From: an uncultured Fibrobacter sp.
GTDB lineage: Bacteria > Fibrobacterota > Fibrobacteria > Fibrobacterales > Fibrobacteraceae
Length of the DNA: 64,000 nt
Assembly (NCBI RefSeq): GCF_947166265.1
Contig: NZ_CAMVDO010000014.1
Span: forward strand, 1-64,000
Reading direction: 5' to 3'
The first letter of the stretch is position 1; the number at the start of each line of letters is the position of its first letter. Positions 1-7,294 of this stretch are shown here, piece by piece. The position numbers were made by a program, and so were the translations under genes. Under the pieces are notes generated by a model. That model was not told where the DNA came from and made no database searches. It saw nothing but the letters and a program-made list of their open reading frames with translations.

Positions 1-73
1 ATCCATCCAGAAAGCCTGCGAAAGCTACCGCATCACCGACGAACAGAAGAAAATCTTGCGCGGGTTGAAATAA
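1..73 (+). CDS. 3' end of a truncated unknown gene
   Basis: Only the last 23 codons are inside the window, read in frame 2 and ending with TAA at 71-73. The tail is charged and helical, ending in ITDEQKKILRGLK. Nothing in so short a piece identifies the product. It is co-oriented with the GH30 gene, but a strong promoter lies between them, so the two are probably separate transcription units. Confidence 0.6.
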   Translation, partial: SIQKACESYRITDEQKKILRGLK

Positions 74-114
74 TCCCCCAACGTGAGCAACAAACGTCTC
101 CAAAAAGTCCACAT

Positions 115-145
115 TTGACATTTAGTCATTTTGGGGATATATTTA
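115..145 (+). promoter_or_regulatory. Promoter of the GH30 gene
   Basis: TTGACA at 115-120 is a perfect -35 box. Seventeen bases later comes TATATTTA at 138-145, which fits both a TATAAT-like -10 and the FCB-group TAnnTTTG element. The next ATG (151) is 5 nt further on, about where transcription should begin. Confidence 0.75.
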
Positions 146-150
146 AGGGT

Positions 151-2133
151 ATGATTGGCTTTGGAAAAAAATTTAAGGTTTCGCGCATGGCAAAGGCGGG
201 CGCGGCGCATGTTACGGTGCGTTTTGCGGCACATGCCACGTTGCGTTCTGTTGCTCTCGCGGCATTGCTGGGGGCGGGGCTTGCATCGCAGGCATTTGCG
301 CAGACAAAAGTAGTAGTGGACCCTGGCAAGCGCTACCAGGTTTTCGAGGGCTGGGGCTCCAGTCTTTGCTGGTGGGCCGTGAAGGCGGGCGCCTGGAGCG
401 AGGCGAATCGGGACAAGCTGATTGGCGCGATTGCGGATCCTGATACGGGTCTTGGCTACACGATTTTCCGTTACAACATCGGCGGCGGCGACCAGCCGGG
501 GCATAATCACCTCACGAAGGGCGATGGCGCCGCGGCGGTACCCGGTTACAAGCCTACCGAAAGTGGCGACTTTGACTGGACGGCGGATCCGTACCAGCGT
601 AACATCGCCTTTGAGCTCGCGAAGCGCGTAAAGGACCCGATTTTCGAGGCGTTCAGCAATTCGCCCCCATGGTGGATGACCAAGAGCGGGTGCGTCTCGG
701 GCGGCAACAATGGCGCCGACAACCTGAAAGAAGATTACTTCGATGATTTTGCCGATTACCTTTCCGAAGTAGCGCTCCATTTCAAGAAGGAATGGGGAAT
801 CACGTTCCGCACAGTGGAACCATTCAACGAACCGAGTGCCGGCTGGTGGAAAGCGAACGGCGACCAGGAAGGTTGCGGTTTCAAGAATAACCAGTCCAAG
901 ATGATTGTGGAACTCGGCAAGGCGCTCGAGGCAAAGGGCCTGTTCCCCGAAACTTCGGTGAGTGCCGCCGACGAAACGAACATCGGCGATGCGCTGAACC
1001 AGTTCAACGGTTACAGCAGCGAGGCTCTTTCCTACATGTTCCAGGTGAACACGCACAGCTATTCCGGCGGCGAGAATCGCGCAAAGTTGTTCAATGCGGC
1101 GTTCGCCAAGAATAAGCGCGTGTGGCAATCCGAAACGGGACCGCTCCACAAGAGTGGCGACGAAAATATCGCGCTCTGGATGGCGGGCGTGATTCTTGCG
1201 GACCTCCGCGACATGAAGGCGAATGCCTGGGTGGACTGGCAGCTCGGCGACCCAGCGGAAAACTGGCGCACCTTTGCGCTGGATCATAAAAAGGAAACTT
1301 TCACGCCGAATGCTCGCTTTTATATGCACGCGGCCTTCAGCCGCTTTATTCGGCCGGGCTCGCGCATTATCGACAGCGATAACGGCAATACGCTCGCGAC
1401 GCTGCGAGAAGATGGCGCTTTGGTGCTCGTGGTTCGCAACAGTGGCGAAAGCGACGTGAAGTACGAATTCGACTTGCGCGGGTTTGACAAAATCGGCGCA
1501 AGCGCGAAGGTGGTACGGTTCGAATTGCCGGGCAGTTTAAATGAGCAATCCGATATCGCGGTGTCGGGGAAGACGCTTTCGATGACGGCACCTGCACAGA
1601 CGATTACGACGATGGTGATTGACGGCGCCGAAGGTGGCGTCTGCAAGCCGGATACGATTGTCCCGTACGTGAAGGTGCATGACGGTGGCTGGAACGAAAC
1701 CACTGACGTGAAGCCGAATAAGGGCGACTCGCTAGTAATTGGGCCACATCCGTGGGAAGGCGGCCGCTGGGTTTGGAGTGGCCCGAACAATTTCACTTCG
1801 ACCGACCGCGAAATCCGCTTCAAGAATCTTGACGGAAAATCAAGCGGCTACTACAAGGCCGTCCACACGAATGCCTTGGGCTGCGAAGCCTCCGTAACCA
1901 TCAAGGTGGTGGTGGATGATCCGGAAAATCCGTTCGTGGAACCGGACACGACCAAGGAAGACTCTACCACGGCGACAGGGAACCGCAATCTTGTGGGTCT
2001 CGAAATCCGTCCGAACGAGCCGATTCAGGTCTTTGACATGCAGGGCCGATTCCTGGGCAAATCGCTAAAGCTGGCTCCGGGAAATTACCTTGTCCGCGAA
2101 GGTTCCCGCCTGCGCCAAATCCGAATCAAGTAA
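151..2133 (+). CDS. Secreted GH30 glycoside hydrolase with C-terminal sorting tail
   Basis: A family 30 retaining glycosidase of clan GH-A. The TIM-barrel part opens with YQVFEGWGSSLCWW. The acid/base Glu is seen in PFNEPSAGWW and the nucleophile Glu in VWQSETGP. The run WWKANGDQEGC recalls GH30 subfamily 5 endo-beta-1,6-galactanases, but the substrate cannot be fixed from sequence alone. A signal peptide core (LRSVALAALLGAGLASQAFA) precedes the mature start QTKVVVD. After the barrel comes a beta-sandwich domain, an Ig-like module (about residues 510-590) and a short C-terminal domain with the motif VFDMQGR and a final IRIK, typical of type IX-like sorting tails. The start at 151 fits a leaderless mRNA; ATG 187 with a weak AAGG upstream is the alternative and would shorten a long n-region. 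Confidence 0.85.
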   Translation: MIGFGKKFKVSRMAKAGAAHVTVRFAAHATLRSVALAALLGAGLASQAFAQTKVVVDPGKRYQVFEGWGSSLCWWAVKAGAWSEANRDKLIGAIADPDTGLGYTIFRYNIGGGDQPGHNHLTKGDGAAAVPGYKPTESGDFDWTADPYQRNIAFELAKRVKDPIFEAFSNSPPWWMTKSGCVSGGNNGADNLKEDYFDDFADYLSEVALHFKKEWGITFRTVEPFNEPSAGWWKANGDQEGCGFKNNQSKMIVELGKALEAKGLFPETSVSAADETNIGDALNQFNGYSSEALSYMFQVNTHSYSGGENRAKLFNAAFAKNKRVWQSETGPLHKSGDENIALWMAGVILADLRDMKANAWVDWQLGDPAENWRTFALDHKKETFTPNARFYMHAAFSRFIRPGSRIIDSDNGNTLATLREDGALVLVVRNSGESDVKYEFDLRGFDKIGASAKVVRFELPGSLNEQSDIAVSGKTLSMTAPAQTITTMVIDGAEGGVCKPDTIVPYVKVHDGGWNETTDVKPNKGDSLVIGPHPWEGGRWVWSGPNNFTSTDREIRFKNLDGKSSGYYKAVHTNALGCEASVTIKVVVDDPENPFVEPDTTKEDSTTATGNRNLVGLEIRPNEPIQVFDMQGRFLGKSLKLAPGNYLVREGSRLRQIRIK

Positions 2134-2182
2134 TTTTCACGTTGTTTTTGATAAAATAATGAGGATAGTCAAAAATTTTTGC

Positions 2183-2190
2183 TATCCTTT
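2183..2190 (+). promoter_or_regulatory. -7-like element 4 nt before ATG 2195
   Basis: TATCCTTT followed by GTTT and then ATG. This matches the TAnnTTTG-to-ATG spacing seen at several other genes here and predicts an mRNA starting at or next to the A of the start codon. Confidence 0.45.
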
Positions 2191-2194
2191 GTTT

Positions 2195-2956
2195 ATGCTT
2201 TTACAAACAACCGCTCAAAAAATCGTCTTTTCCCTCCTCGCCCTGTTCCTCCTCGTTACCACGGGCAAGGACTGGTTCGACTTCTATTCCTGCGGCGCGG
2301 TAAGCCAGTGCCTTTCCGAAGCCGGAACCCTCCAGCTTTATACCAAGTCCGTCATGACGACGTTGCTGACGGTGCTTGCCTTTATGAAGGCGCCGAGTGC
2401 TTTCTGTAGCAGGGACGGTAAGCTGCTGCGTATTGCGTTTGTGTTTTCGCTCATCGCCGATTATTGTTTCAGCTTGACTACGGTAATCGCCCCTAATTCT
2501 GGATCCCTCGGCACCCTTTTGGGAATATCCTTTTTTATGGTGTTTCAGACGGTTCTTATTTATAGGCATTCCCGCACCTCCGAATCGGATACTAAACTTC
2601 CGCGGGTATATGCTTTGCTTGCGATCGCTGTTCTTGCGGGGATTATCTTGCTTGCGACAGGAACCCTGGAACTCACGGTAGCGATCGTCGTTGTTTACGG
2701 CGTGTTTGTCGTTACCTCCATGATCGTGGGTATCCTTGCTCCGCGAAAGGAATATTTCCCGTCTAAAAACGCCCTGTTTGTCCGTTGGGGTATGGTCGCC
2801 TTTTTCTGCTGCGATGCATGTGTAGGCCTTTCCATGGTTACGGGCGAAAATCACAGTGCTTTGCAGGCCGTGGCCGAAATTGCAAATAACCTAATCTGGT
2901 GGTTCTACGTGCCGGCCCAGCTCATGCTGATTCGCGCTTCCGCAAAACCGGAATAG
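2195..2956 (+). CDS. Integral membrane protein, possibly YhhN (lysoplasmalogenase)-like
   Basis: About 253 residues with roughly eight hydrophobic segments. The pattern of a Lys at the start of TM2 (YTKSVMTTLL), a small-residue/Asp motif in TM3 (FVFSLIADYCFS), a long fourth segment ending in YRHSR, and a late FFCCDACVG plus an aromatic IWWFYVPAQLMLI segment resembles the YhhN/TMEM86 family of lysoplasmalogenases, which cleave the vinyl ether bond of lysoplasmalogens in the membrane. The match is by pattern only. The start at 2195 is chosen over the in-frame ATG at 2159 because it begins directly at the first membrane segment and sits 4 nt after a promoter-like element. It is convergent with the peptidase downstream. 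Confidence 0.5.
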   Translation: MLLQTTAQKIVFSLLALFLLVTTGKDWFDFYSCGAVSQCLSEAGTLQLYTKSVMTTLLTVLAFMKAPSAFCSRDGKLLRIAFVFSLIADYCFSLTTVIAPNSGSLGTLLGISFFMVFQTVLIYRHSRTSESDTKLPRVYALLAIAVLAGIILLATGTLELTVAIVVVYGVFVVTSMIVGILAPRKEYFPSKNALFVRWGMVAFFCCDACVGLSMVTGENHSALQAVAEIANNLIWWFYVPAQLMLIRASAKPE

Positions 2957-3002
2957 AATTCGGTCCGCGCAACCTGAATAAGGTGCTGTCCGCAAAACGG
3001 CT

Positions 3003-3578
3003 CTACGCCTTGATTTCCTTGTTTAAAATTTTCTGGCTACGGATGGCGACTGTCGGATGTTCGCGATAGATGGCCGCAAAAAGTTTCGTGTAGGGAATCT
3101 CGCTTGTGGCAAGGTCACGCATTGCGGCCTTCGCCACTTTCTTGCCGAGCTTTTCAAAGGCATAGTGATCGGCTTCGTATTCCTGGTGCCAGCAGTACAG
3201 GTGAAATACCGTGCGGAACGGAATTGCGGCCAGGTGCAGCCACAGTACCGCTTCGACAAGTGACATTTCGCGGCTTGCGAGCAAGAACGCGAACAGCCAC
3301 ACGGCAAGCAGAAGCAGGGCGATCTTGGCGAGGTTCCGCAGAATCCCGTGTCGCAGTTCCGCATGTCCTTCTTCGTGCTTTTTCTGGAATTCGCTTTCGG
3401 CAGGGGCCTTCCGGTGTTCCGGTAACGGGACGATGTCGTTTACCAGGGGAATCAGGCGCAGCAGGGCAAAAACGCCTCCACGCATCTGCGTGAGTCTGCG
3501 TTCACGAATTTCGAGCGTAAGCCTCGCGGCAATTTCCAGAATCAGAAAGATTCCGAGCAATGTCCACGACAGGTTCAT
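3003..3578 (-). CDS. Small membrane M48-like zinc metallopeptidase
   Basis: 191 residues. An N-terminal hydrophobic segment is followed by KKHEEGHAELRHG, which contains HExxH (HEEGH), two central membrane segments, then EYEADHYAFE, the ExxxD-type third zinc ligand and Asp typical of M48 (HtpX/Ste24) peptidases, and near the end HPTVAIRSQKI, like the HP-x-x-x-RI motif of that family. It is shorter than HtpX (about 290 residues). The ATG overlaps the stop of the DUF4954 gene by 4 nt, so the two are translationally coupled in one minus-strand operon. A membrane protein-quality role is inferred from family only. Confidence 0.6.
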   Translation of the reverse strand: MNLSWTLLGIFLILEIAARLTLEIRERRLTQMRGGVFALLRLIPLVNDIVPLPEHRKAPAESEFQKKHEEGHAELRHGILRNLAKIALLLLAVWLFAFLLASREMSLVEAVLWLHLAAIPFRTVFHLYCWHQEYEADHYAFEKLGKKVAKAAMRDLATSEIPYTKLFAAIYREHPTVAIRSQKILNKEIKA

Positions 3579-5452
3579 TCAGGCCTTGCCGTTTTCACGA
3601 TGGTTCCGAGCCGACGCAGCTTTTCTTCGACGCGGGCCTTTTCCCATTCCGAGAAACCCTTGTCAATGGGGTGTGCGTCGTCGTAGTCGTCAAAGATGGC
3701 GCGTCCGCGTTCGTTGTCCTTGTCGAGCCCGTGGGTCACGCGTTCGTACCAGTCCTTTTCCAGCTGGCGGTAACGCTTGAAAAGTTCGTCGAATGTCTCG
3801 GGGAGCGACACCGTGCGCATCACGTCCTTGTTGGTGTCGTTTGTCGCGAGGCGGCGCAGTTCCTTGACCGGTTGCGTTTGCAGGTTCACGTCGTTAATGA
3901 CGAGGGATATGATCTGTTCCAGGGCGTAGCGTGCGAGGTATTCCTGGTAAGTCCTGAGAGCCTGTTGGCGTACGCGTTCACGCAGGAAATTTTCTCCGAG
4001 TCCGTCGATGTGTTCCTTGGTGTATATGTCGCGGACGGTTGTCACTTGCAGGCGCTGGTAGGCGTCGTAGACGTAGCGAACGGTATCGGGGCTAAAGATC
4101 GTGTAGAAAGAAGACGGAATGATTCCCTTGCCGCGCAGCGAATACTTGTAGAGGTTGCGGTCGAGCGCGTAGGCGTTGTTCGCGTAGTTCCAGCCGGGTA
4201 CGATTTCATTTAAGCGCGGGGCGACTCCTACGAGTTGCGGGTCGCCGGGGCGAATGAGCGAGAACGGGAACTTGACGCGCTGCGGGAGCGTTGTAAGTCC
4301 GGTCGCAATCAAGGTAAAGGGCGATTCTCGGAAGTTCGCGGGGAACTTGATGTTCACGCCGAGTCCAAAGAACATGCCAAGTCCTGGCATTACTTCCTGG
4401 TCGGGCATGCGTCCGGTGTGGTTGCTGCCGACATTTGCGCCGTAGCCCAGGTTGCCGCATCCGTCGGGCCAAAGGGCTGCAATCAAGAGCGAATGGTGAT
4501 GCATCTGGGTCAGGGGGCCCACGTATGAACTGTTCACTTCGCCTTCCTCGATGTGGCAGCACGGAGCGATAATCGACGACTTGACGATTGCCTTGCATGC
4601 GATGGTGGTACGGCTCATGAGGACCGATCCCTGCACTTCCGCGCCCGTATGGATCGTAACGCTTTTTTGCACGTTCGAATTTTCAAGAATCACGGAGTCG
4701 TAGACGTGGCTCGGTTCTTCGAGGGACGAAAGCACCACGGAGTTCCTGATTTTTTCGGCGCCCTCGATGCGGGCGTGAGCTCCGATCCAGCTGTTGCGAA
4801 TAATGTTTGTGTTGCAGACCACGGCGCCCTTGCCCACCACGCCGAACGGGAACGCGGTTTCTTCGCGGTAGGCGCGGAGCTGTTCGTCGAATGCCGCCGC
4901 GACTTCGGGGTCCGGCTTATGGAAAAGCTGCGCCTCGATAAGTTCCGTCGTGATTTCGGGGAAAACGGTAACCTTGCGTCCACCCATTTCGTTCCCCACG
5001 TGCATGGCGTTTCCGACCATGTAGCTGATTTTTCCGCTACTGACGATAGAACCTACGTTCTGGATGACAGCGCTGCTTCGGACCAGGATGTTGCTGAGCA
5101 TGGCCACCTTGTGGACCAGTGCGTTTTCGATAATGCAGTTGTGGACCAGGCTGTCGTAGATGCCTGTCGGGAAAGACACGTCACCCGGCAGCAAAAGCGT
5201 TCCGAAAAACTTTGGCAGGTAGACTTCGCCCATGAACGACGAACGGATAATGCGGTTCGGGTCGAACTCGTTTTCGACCATGACCTTTTCCCAGGATTCG
5301 GAACGGTTGCCGTTTCTTTCAAGAATCTGGATTTCGTCGGATGTCAGGGGACGATATTTGGTTCTCGATGCGAGAATGGTCCTGAAGTTTTCGACCGAGG
5401 AGGCCAAAACACTGGCCTTGAGCGCTTTTTTCAATTTCAACAATCGTTGCAT
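3575..5452 (-). CDS. DUF4954 family left-handed beta-helix protein
   Basis: 625 residues. The central third is built from hexapeptide-type turns with alternating I/V positions, for example VVCNTNIIRNSWIGAHARI and ENSNVQKSVTIHTGAEVQGS, which fold as a left-handed parallel beta-helix as in nucleotidyl- and acyltransferases. The flanking regions and overall length match the DUF4954 family that I recall from Fibrobacter, Bacteroidetes and spirochaetes; the biochemical role is unknown. The start codon is 28 bp from the divergent gene at 5481. A TATTTTTG element 4 nt upstream suggests leaderless translation. The peptidase gene follows with overlap. Confidence 0.75.
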   Translation of the reverse strand: MQRLLKLKKALKASVLASSVENFRTILASRTKYRPLTSDEIQILERNGNRSESWEKVMVENEFDPNRIIRSSFMGEVYLPKFFGTLLLPGDVSFPTGIYDSLVHNCIIENALVHKVAMLSNILVRSSAVIQNVGSIVSSGKISYMVGNAMHVGNEMGGRKVTVFPEITTELIEAQLFHKPDPEVAAAFDEQLRAYREETAFPFGVVGKGAVVCNTNIIRNSWIGAHARIEGAEKIRNSVVLSSLEEPSHVYDSVILENSNVQKSVTIHTGAEVQGSVLMSRTTIACKAIVKSSIIAPCCHIEEGEVNSSYVGPLTQMHHHSLLIAALWPDGCGNLGYGANVGSNHTGRMPDQEVMPGLGMFFGLGVNIKFPANFRESPFTLIATGLTTLPQRVKFPFSLIRPGDPQLVGVAPRLNEIVPGWNYANNAYALDRNLYKYSLRGKGIIPSSFYTIFSPDTVRYVYDAYQRLQVTTVRDIYTKEHIDGLGENFLRERVRQQALRTYQEYLARYALEQIISLVINDVNLQTQPVKELRRLATNDTNKDVMRTVSLPETFDELFKRYRQLEKDWYERVTHGLDKDNERGRAIFDDYDDAHPIDKGFSEWEKARVEEKLRRLGTIVKTARPE

Positions 5453-5456
5453 GACT

Positions 5457-5475
5457 CAAAAATAGCCTAAATTTG
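5457..5475. promoter_or_regulatory. Back-to-back divergent -7 elements in a 28-bp gap
   Basis: On the minus strand 5464-5457 reads TATTTTTG, then AGTC, then ATG (5452). On the plus strand 5468-5475 reads TAAATTTG, then ACTCG, then ATG (5481). The start codons are 28 bp apart, so there is no room for ordinary leaders on either side. Confidence 0.6.
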
Positions 5476-5480
5476 ACTCG

Positions 5481-5954
5481 ATGATGAAAAAGTTCCTATT
5501 CAATTTAATCAGAAAACGCAAGTATGATATTTCTATCTACACCGAAGAAATATTCGAACGCCGTTGTCAAGAGGAAATCATTCGAAGCGACGAAGACAAC
5601 AGCTACTTTGTGTATCTGGAATTTGATTTTGAGACCCTTCGCAAGGAAATGCCGGAAGACGACGACTTCAACCTTTTCTGGGATATTTTCCTTGCCGCGC
5701 AGAGCAAGGGTGGACGCAGCAGCGACATCATCGGATTTTTGGAACATGACTCCGGCTTGGGCCTGTTGCTCCTGGATACAAAGATCGAAGGCTGGAATCG
5801 CGTCAGGGGCCGTATCGAACAGATGGCCGTCGTGCACGATTTCAAGATCGACATGCAGGACCTTCTGAACAAGGTCGTAAGGCCCATCATCTACCCGGCA
5901 TGCATCCAGAACATCGAAAATGCTGAACCGCAGCCGAGTGCCGCCCAGGCTTAA
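5481..5954 (+). CDS. Unknown protein paired with a glycosyltransferase
   Basis: 157 residues, no signal peptide. Residues about 40-115 (YFVYLEFDF ... RSSDIIGFLEHDSGLGLLLLDT) look like the inactive GGDEF-like domains that lack the catalytic loop and sit near exopolysaccharide glycosyltransferases: a central strand, an R-x-x-D motif and a leucine-rich strand ending in DT. The similarity is weak and no GGDEF signature remains. It is followed after 5 nt by the GT4 gene, so a regulatory or adaptor role for polysaccharide synthesis is an inference from context. Start: ATG 5481, with a second ATG immediately after at 5484. Confidence 0.5.
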   Translation: MMKKFLFNLIRKRKYDISIYTEEIFERRCQEEIIRSDEDNSYFVYLEFDFETLRKEMPEDDDFNLFWDIFLAAQSKGGRSSDIIGFLEHDSGLGLLLLDTKIEGWNRVRGRIEQMAVVHDFKIDMQDLLNKVVRPIIYPACIQNIENAEPQPSAAQA

Positions 5955-5959
5955 GTTCA

Positions 5960-7282
5960 ATGGTCAAGAAAGTCCTCGTTATCGGTTCCGTCTATCCGCG
6001 TTTTCACGAAGACGCCGAAGTCCCCTGGTTGCGAACCTCTATTGCGCACCTCAAAAAGGCAGGACTTGACATACAAGTTCTCGCTCCCGCGTACAAGGGC
6101 CTGAAAAGCCACGAAATCGACGGCGTCAAGGTAAACCGTTTCCGCTACGCGCCCGCCGAATGGGAAATGCTCACTCACGAAGAAGGCGCTCCCAGCAAAA
6201 TGGCGAGCAAGCCCTGGCTGCAGCTTTTGGCGATTCCCTACATCATCAGCGGTTTTTTCAAGTGCATCAACATTTGCCGCAAGTTCCGGCCCGACGTGAT
6301 TCATGCCCACTGGCCGTTTCCGCACGCCTATATTGCGCTCGGTGCCGCTAAGTTATTCAGAATCCCGCTGGTCCTCAATTTCCACGGGGCGGAACTCCTG
6401 CTCATCCGCAAGAAAAAGTGGGTGAAACCTCTCCTCAAGTTTGCCATCGGGCAGGCGCAGGCCGTTTTCGCGAATTCAAGCTTTACGGCCGGTAAAATCA
6501 AGGCGCTCCGCGATGTCGACGTTGAATGGAGCCCGTACGGAACAACGCTAGAGACGAAAGACGAGAGACGAGAGACGAGAGATGGGGGAAGTCTCCCCCT
6601 CGCTCCTGCCGCTGACGCGGCATCCGCTACCCCTTCTAGCGGGGACACCCCGCAACGCCCCGATCCGCATCCGGTAAATAGCAAATTTAAAATCCTCTTC
6701 GTGGGCCGCCATATCGAACGCAAGGGAATCTGCTACCTGATTGAAGCCGCGAAGTACCTGCCGCGCGACCAGTTCGAAATCCGCATCGTGGGCGTCGGTG
6801 ACCTGACGGAACAACTTAAAGAACAGGCCGCAAGCGTCATTGCGAGGAACGTAAGTGACGAAGCAATCCAGAGCGGCTTTGCCGCTCAGTCTGCCGAAAT
6901 CATTTTCACTGGCAAACTTTCTCCCGAGGCACTCGCGAACGAATACAAGACCGCAAATGTCTTCACGCTCCCGGCCATTGTCGATAGCAAGGGCGATACC
7001 GAAGGTCTCGGCGTCGTGCTGATCGAGGCGATGGAACTCGGACTCCCCGTCGTCGCAAGTAACGTGGGCGGCATTCCCGATGTCGTTGTCGATGGCGAAA
7101 CAGGAATCCTCGTTCCCGAAAAAGATCCGAAGGCTCTTGCCGAAGCTTACAAGCGTCTAGCTTCGGATAATGAACTTGTGAAAAAGCTGCTGGCGGGCGC
7201 CCAGAAGCGAATCGGCGAATGTTTCAATTGGGACCGCATCGTAGAACGTCAGATTGCCGTCTACGAAAAAGTCCAGAAGTAA
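5960..7282 (+). CDS. GT4 family glycosyltransferase with repeat-derived insertions
   Basis: 440 residues, GT-B fold. The N-terminal domain has VLVIGSVYPRFHEDAEVPWL and HAHWPFPHAY; the C-terminal domain has KILFVGRHIERKGI and the nucleotide-sugar motif EGLGVVLIEAMELGLPVVAS followed by GGIPDVV, all standard for family 4 retaining enzymes. It probably adds a sugar to a surface polysaccharide or lipid carrier. Two stretches are foreign to the family: residues about 197-235 (starting ETKDERRETRDGG and continuing as a Pro/Ala/Ser-rich run), and about 293-308 (SVIARNVSDEAIQS). Both are encoded by dispersed DNA repeats, inserted in frame in surface loops between conserved elements. It lies 5 nt after the unknown gene and has no strong ribosome-binding site of its own. 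Confidence 0.85.
   Translation: MVKKVLVIGSVYPRFHEDAEVPWLRTSIAHLKKAGLDIQVLAPAYKGLKSHEIDGVKVNRFRYAPAEWEMLTHEEGAPSKMASKPWLQLLAIPYIISGFFKCINICRKFRPDVIHAHWPFPHAYIALGAAKLFRIPLVLNFHGAELLLIRKKKWVKPLLKFAIGQAQAVFANSSFTAGKIKALRDVDVEWSPYGTTLETKDERRETRDGGSLPLAPAADAASATPSSGDTPQRPDPHPVNSKFKILFVGRHIERKGICYLIEAAKYLPRDQFEIRIVGVGDLTEQLKEQAASVIARNVSDEAIQSGFAAQSAEIIFTGKLSPEALANEYKTANVFTLPAIVDSKGDTEGLGVVLIEAMELGLPVVASNVGGIPDVVVDGETGILVPEKDPKALAEAYKRLASDNELVKKLLAGAQKRIGECFNWDRIVERQIAVYEKVQK
6550..6582 (+). repeat. GAGAC/GAGA simple-repeat tract inside the GT4 gene
   Basis: About 33 bp made of AGACGAGAG-type units, encoding ETKDERRETRD. It is followed by a GC-rich palindromic stretch to about 6665. Related tracts sit at 8146-8180 and 9877-9894. 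Confidence 0.75.
6836..6868 (+). repeat. Dispersed ATTGCGAGGAACG...GACGAAGCAATC element in the GT4 gene
   Basis: Reads GTCATTGCGAGGAACG, then TAAGTGACGAAGCAATCC. The ends ATTGC and GCAAT are complementary, so the element is a near-palindrome of the kind scattered between genes in many genomes. Here it is read through as VIARNVSDEAIQ. A second copy is at 13574-13605. Confidence 0.75.
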
Positions 7283-7294
7283 TTTTCAAAAAAT

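Noticed and set aside
115-150. TTG at 115 as start codon of the GH30 protein
   Set aside because: Those bases are the -35 box of a well-formed promoter, so transcription begins downstream of them.
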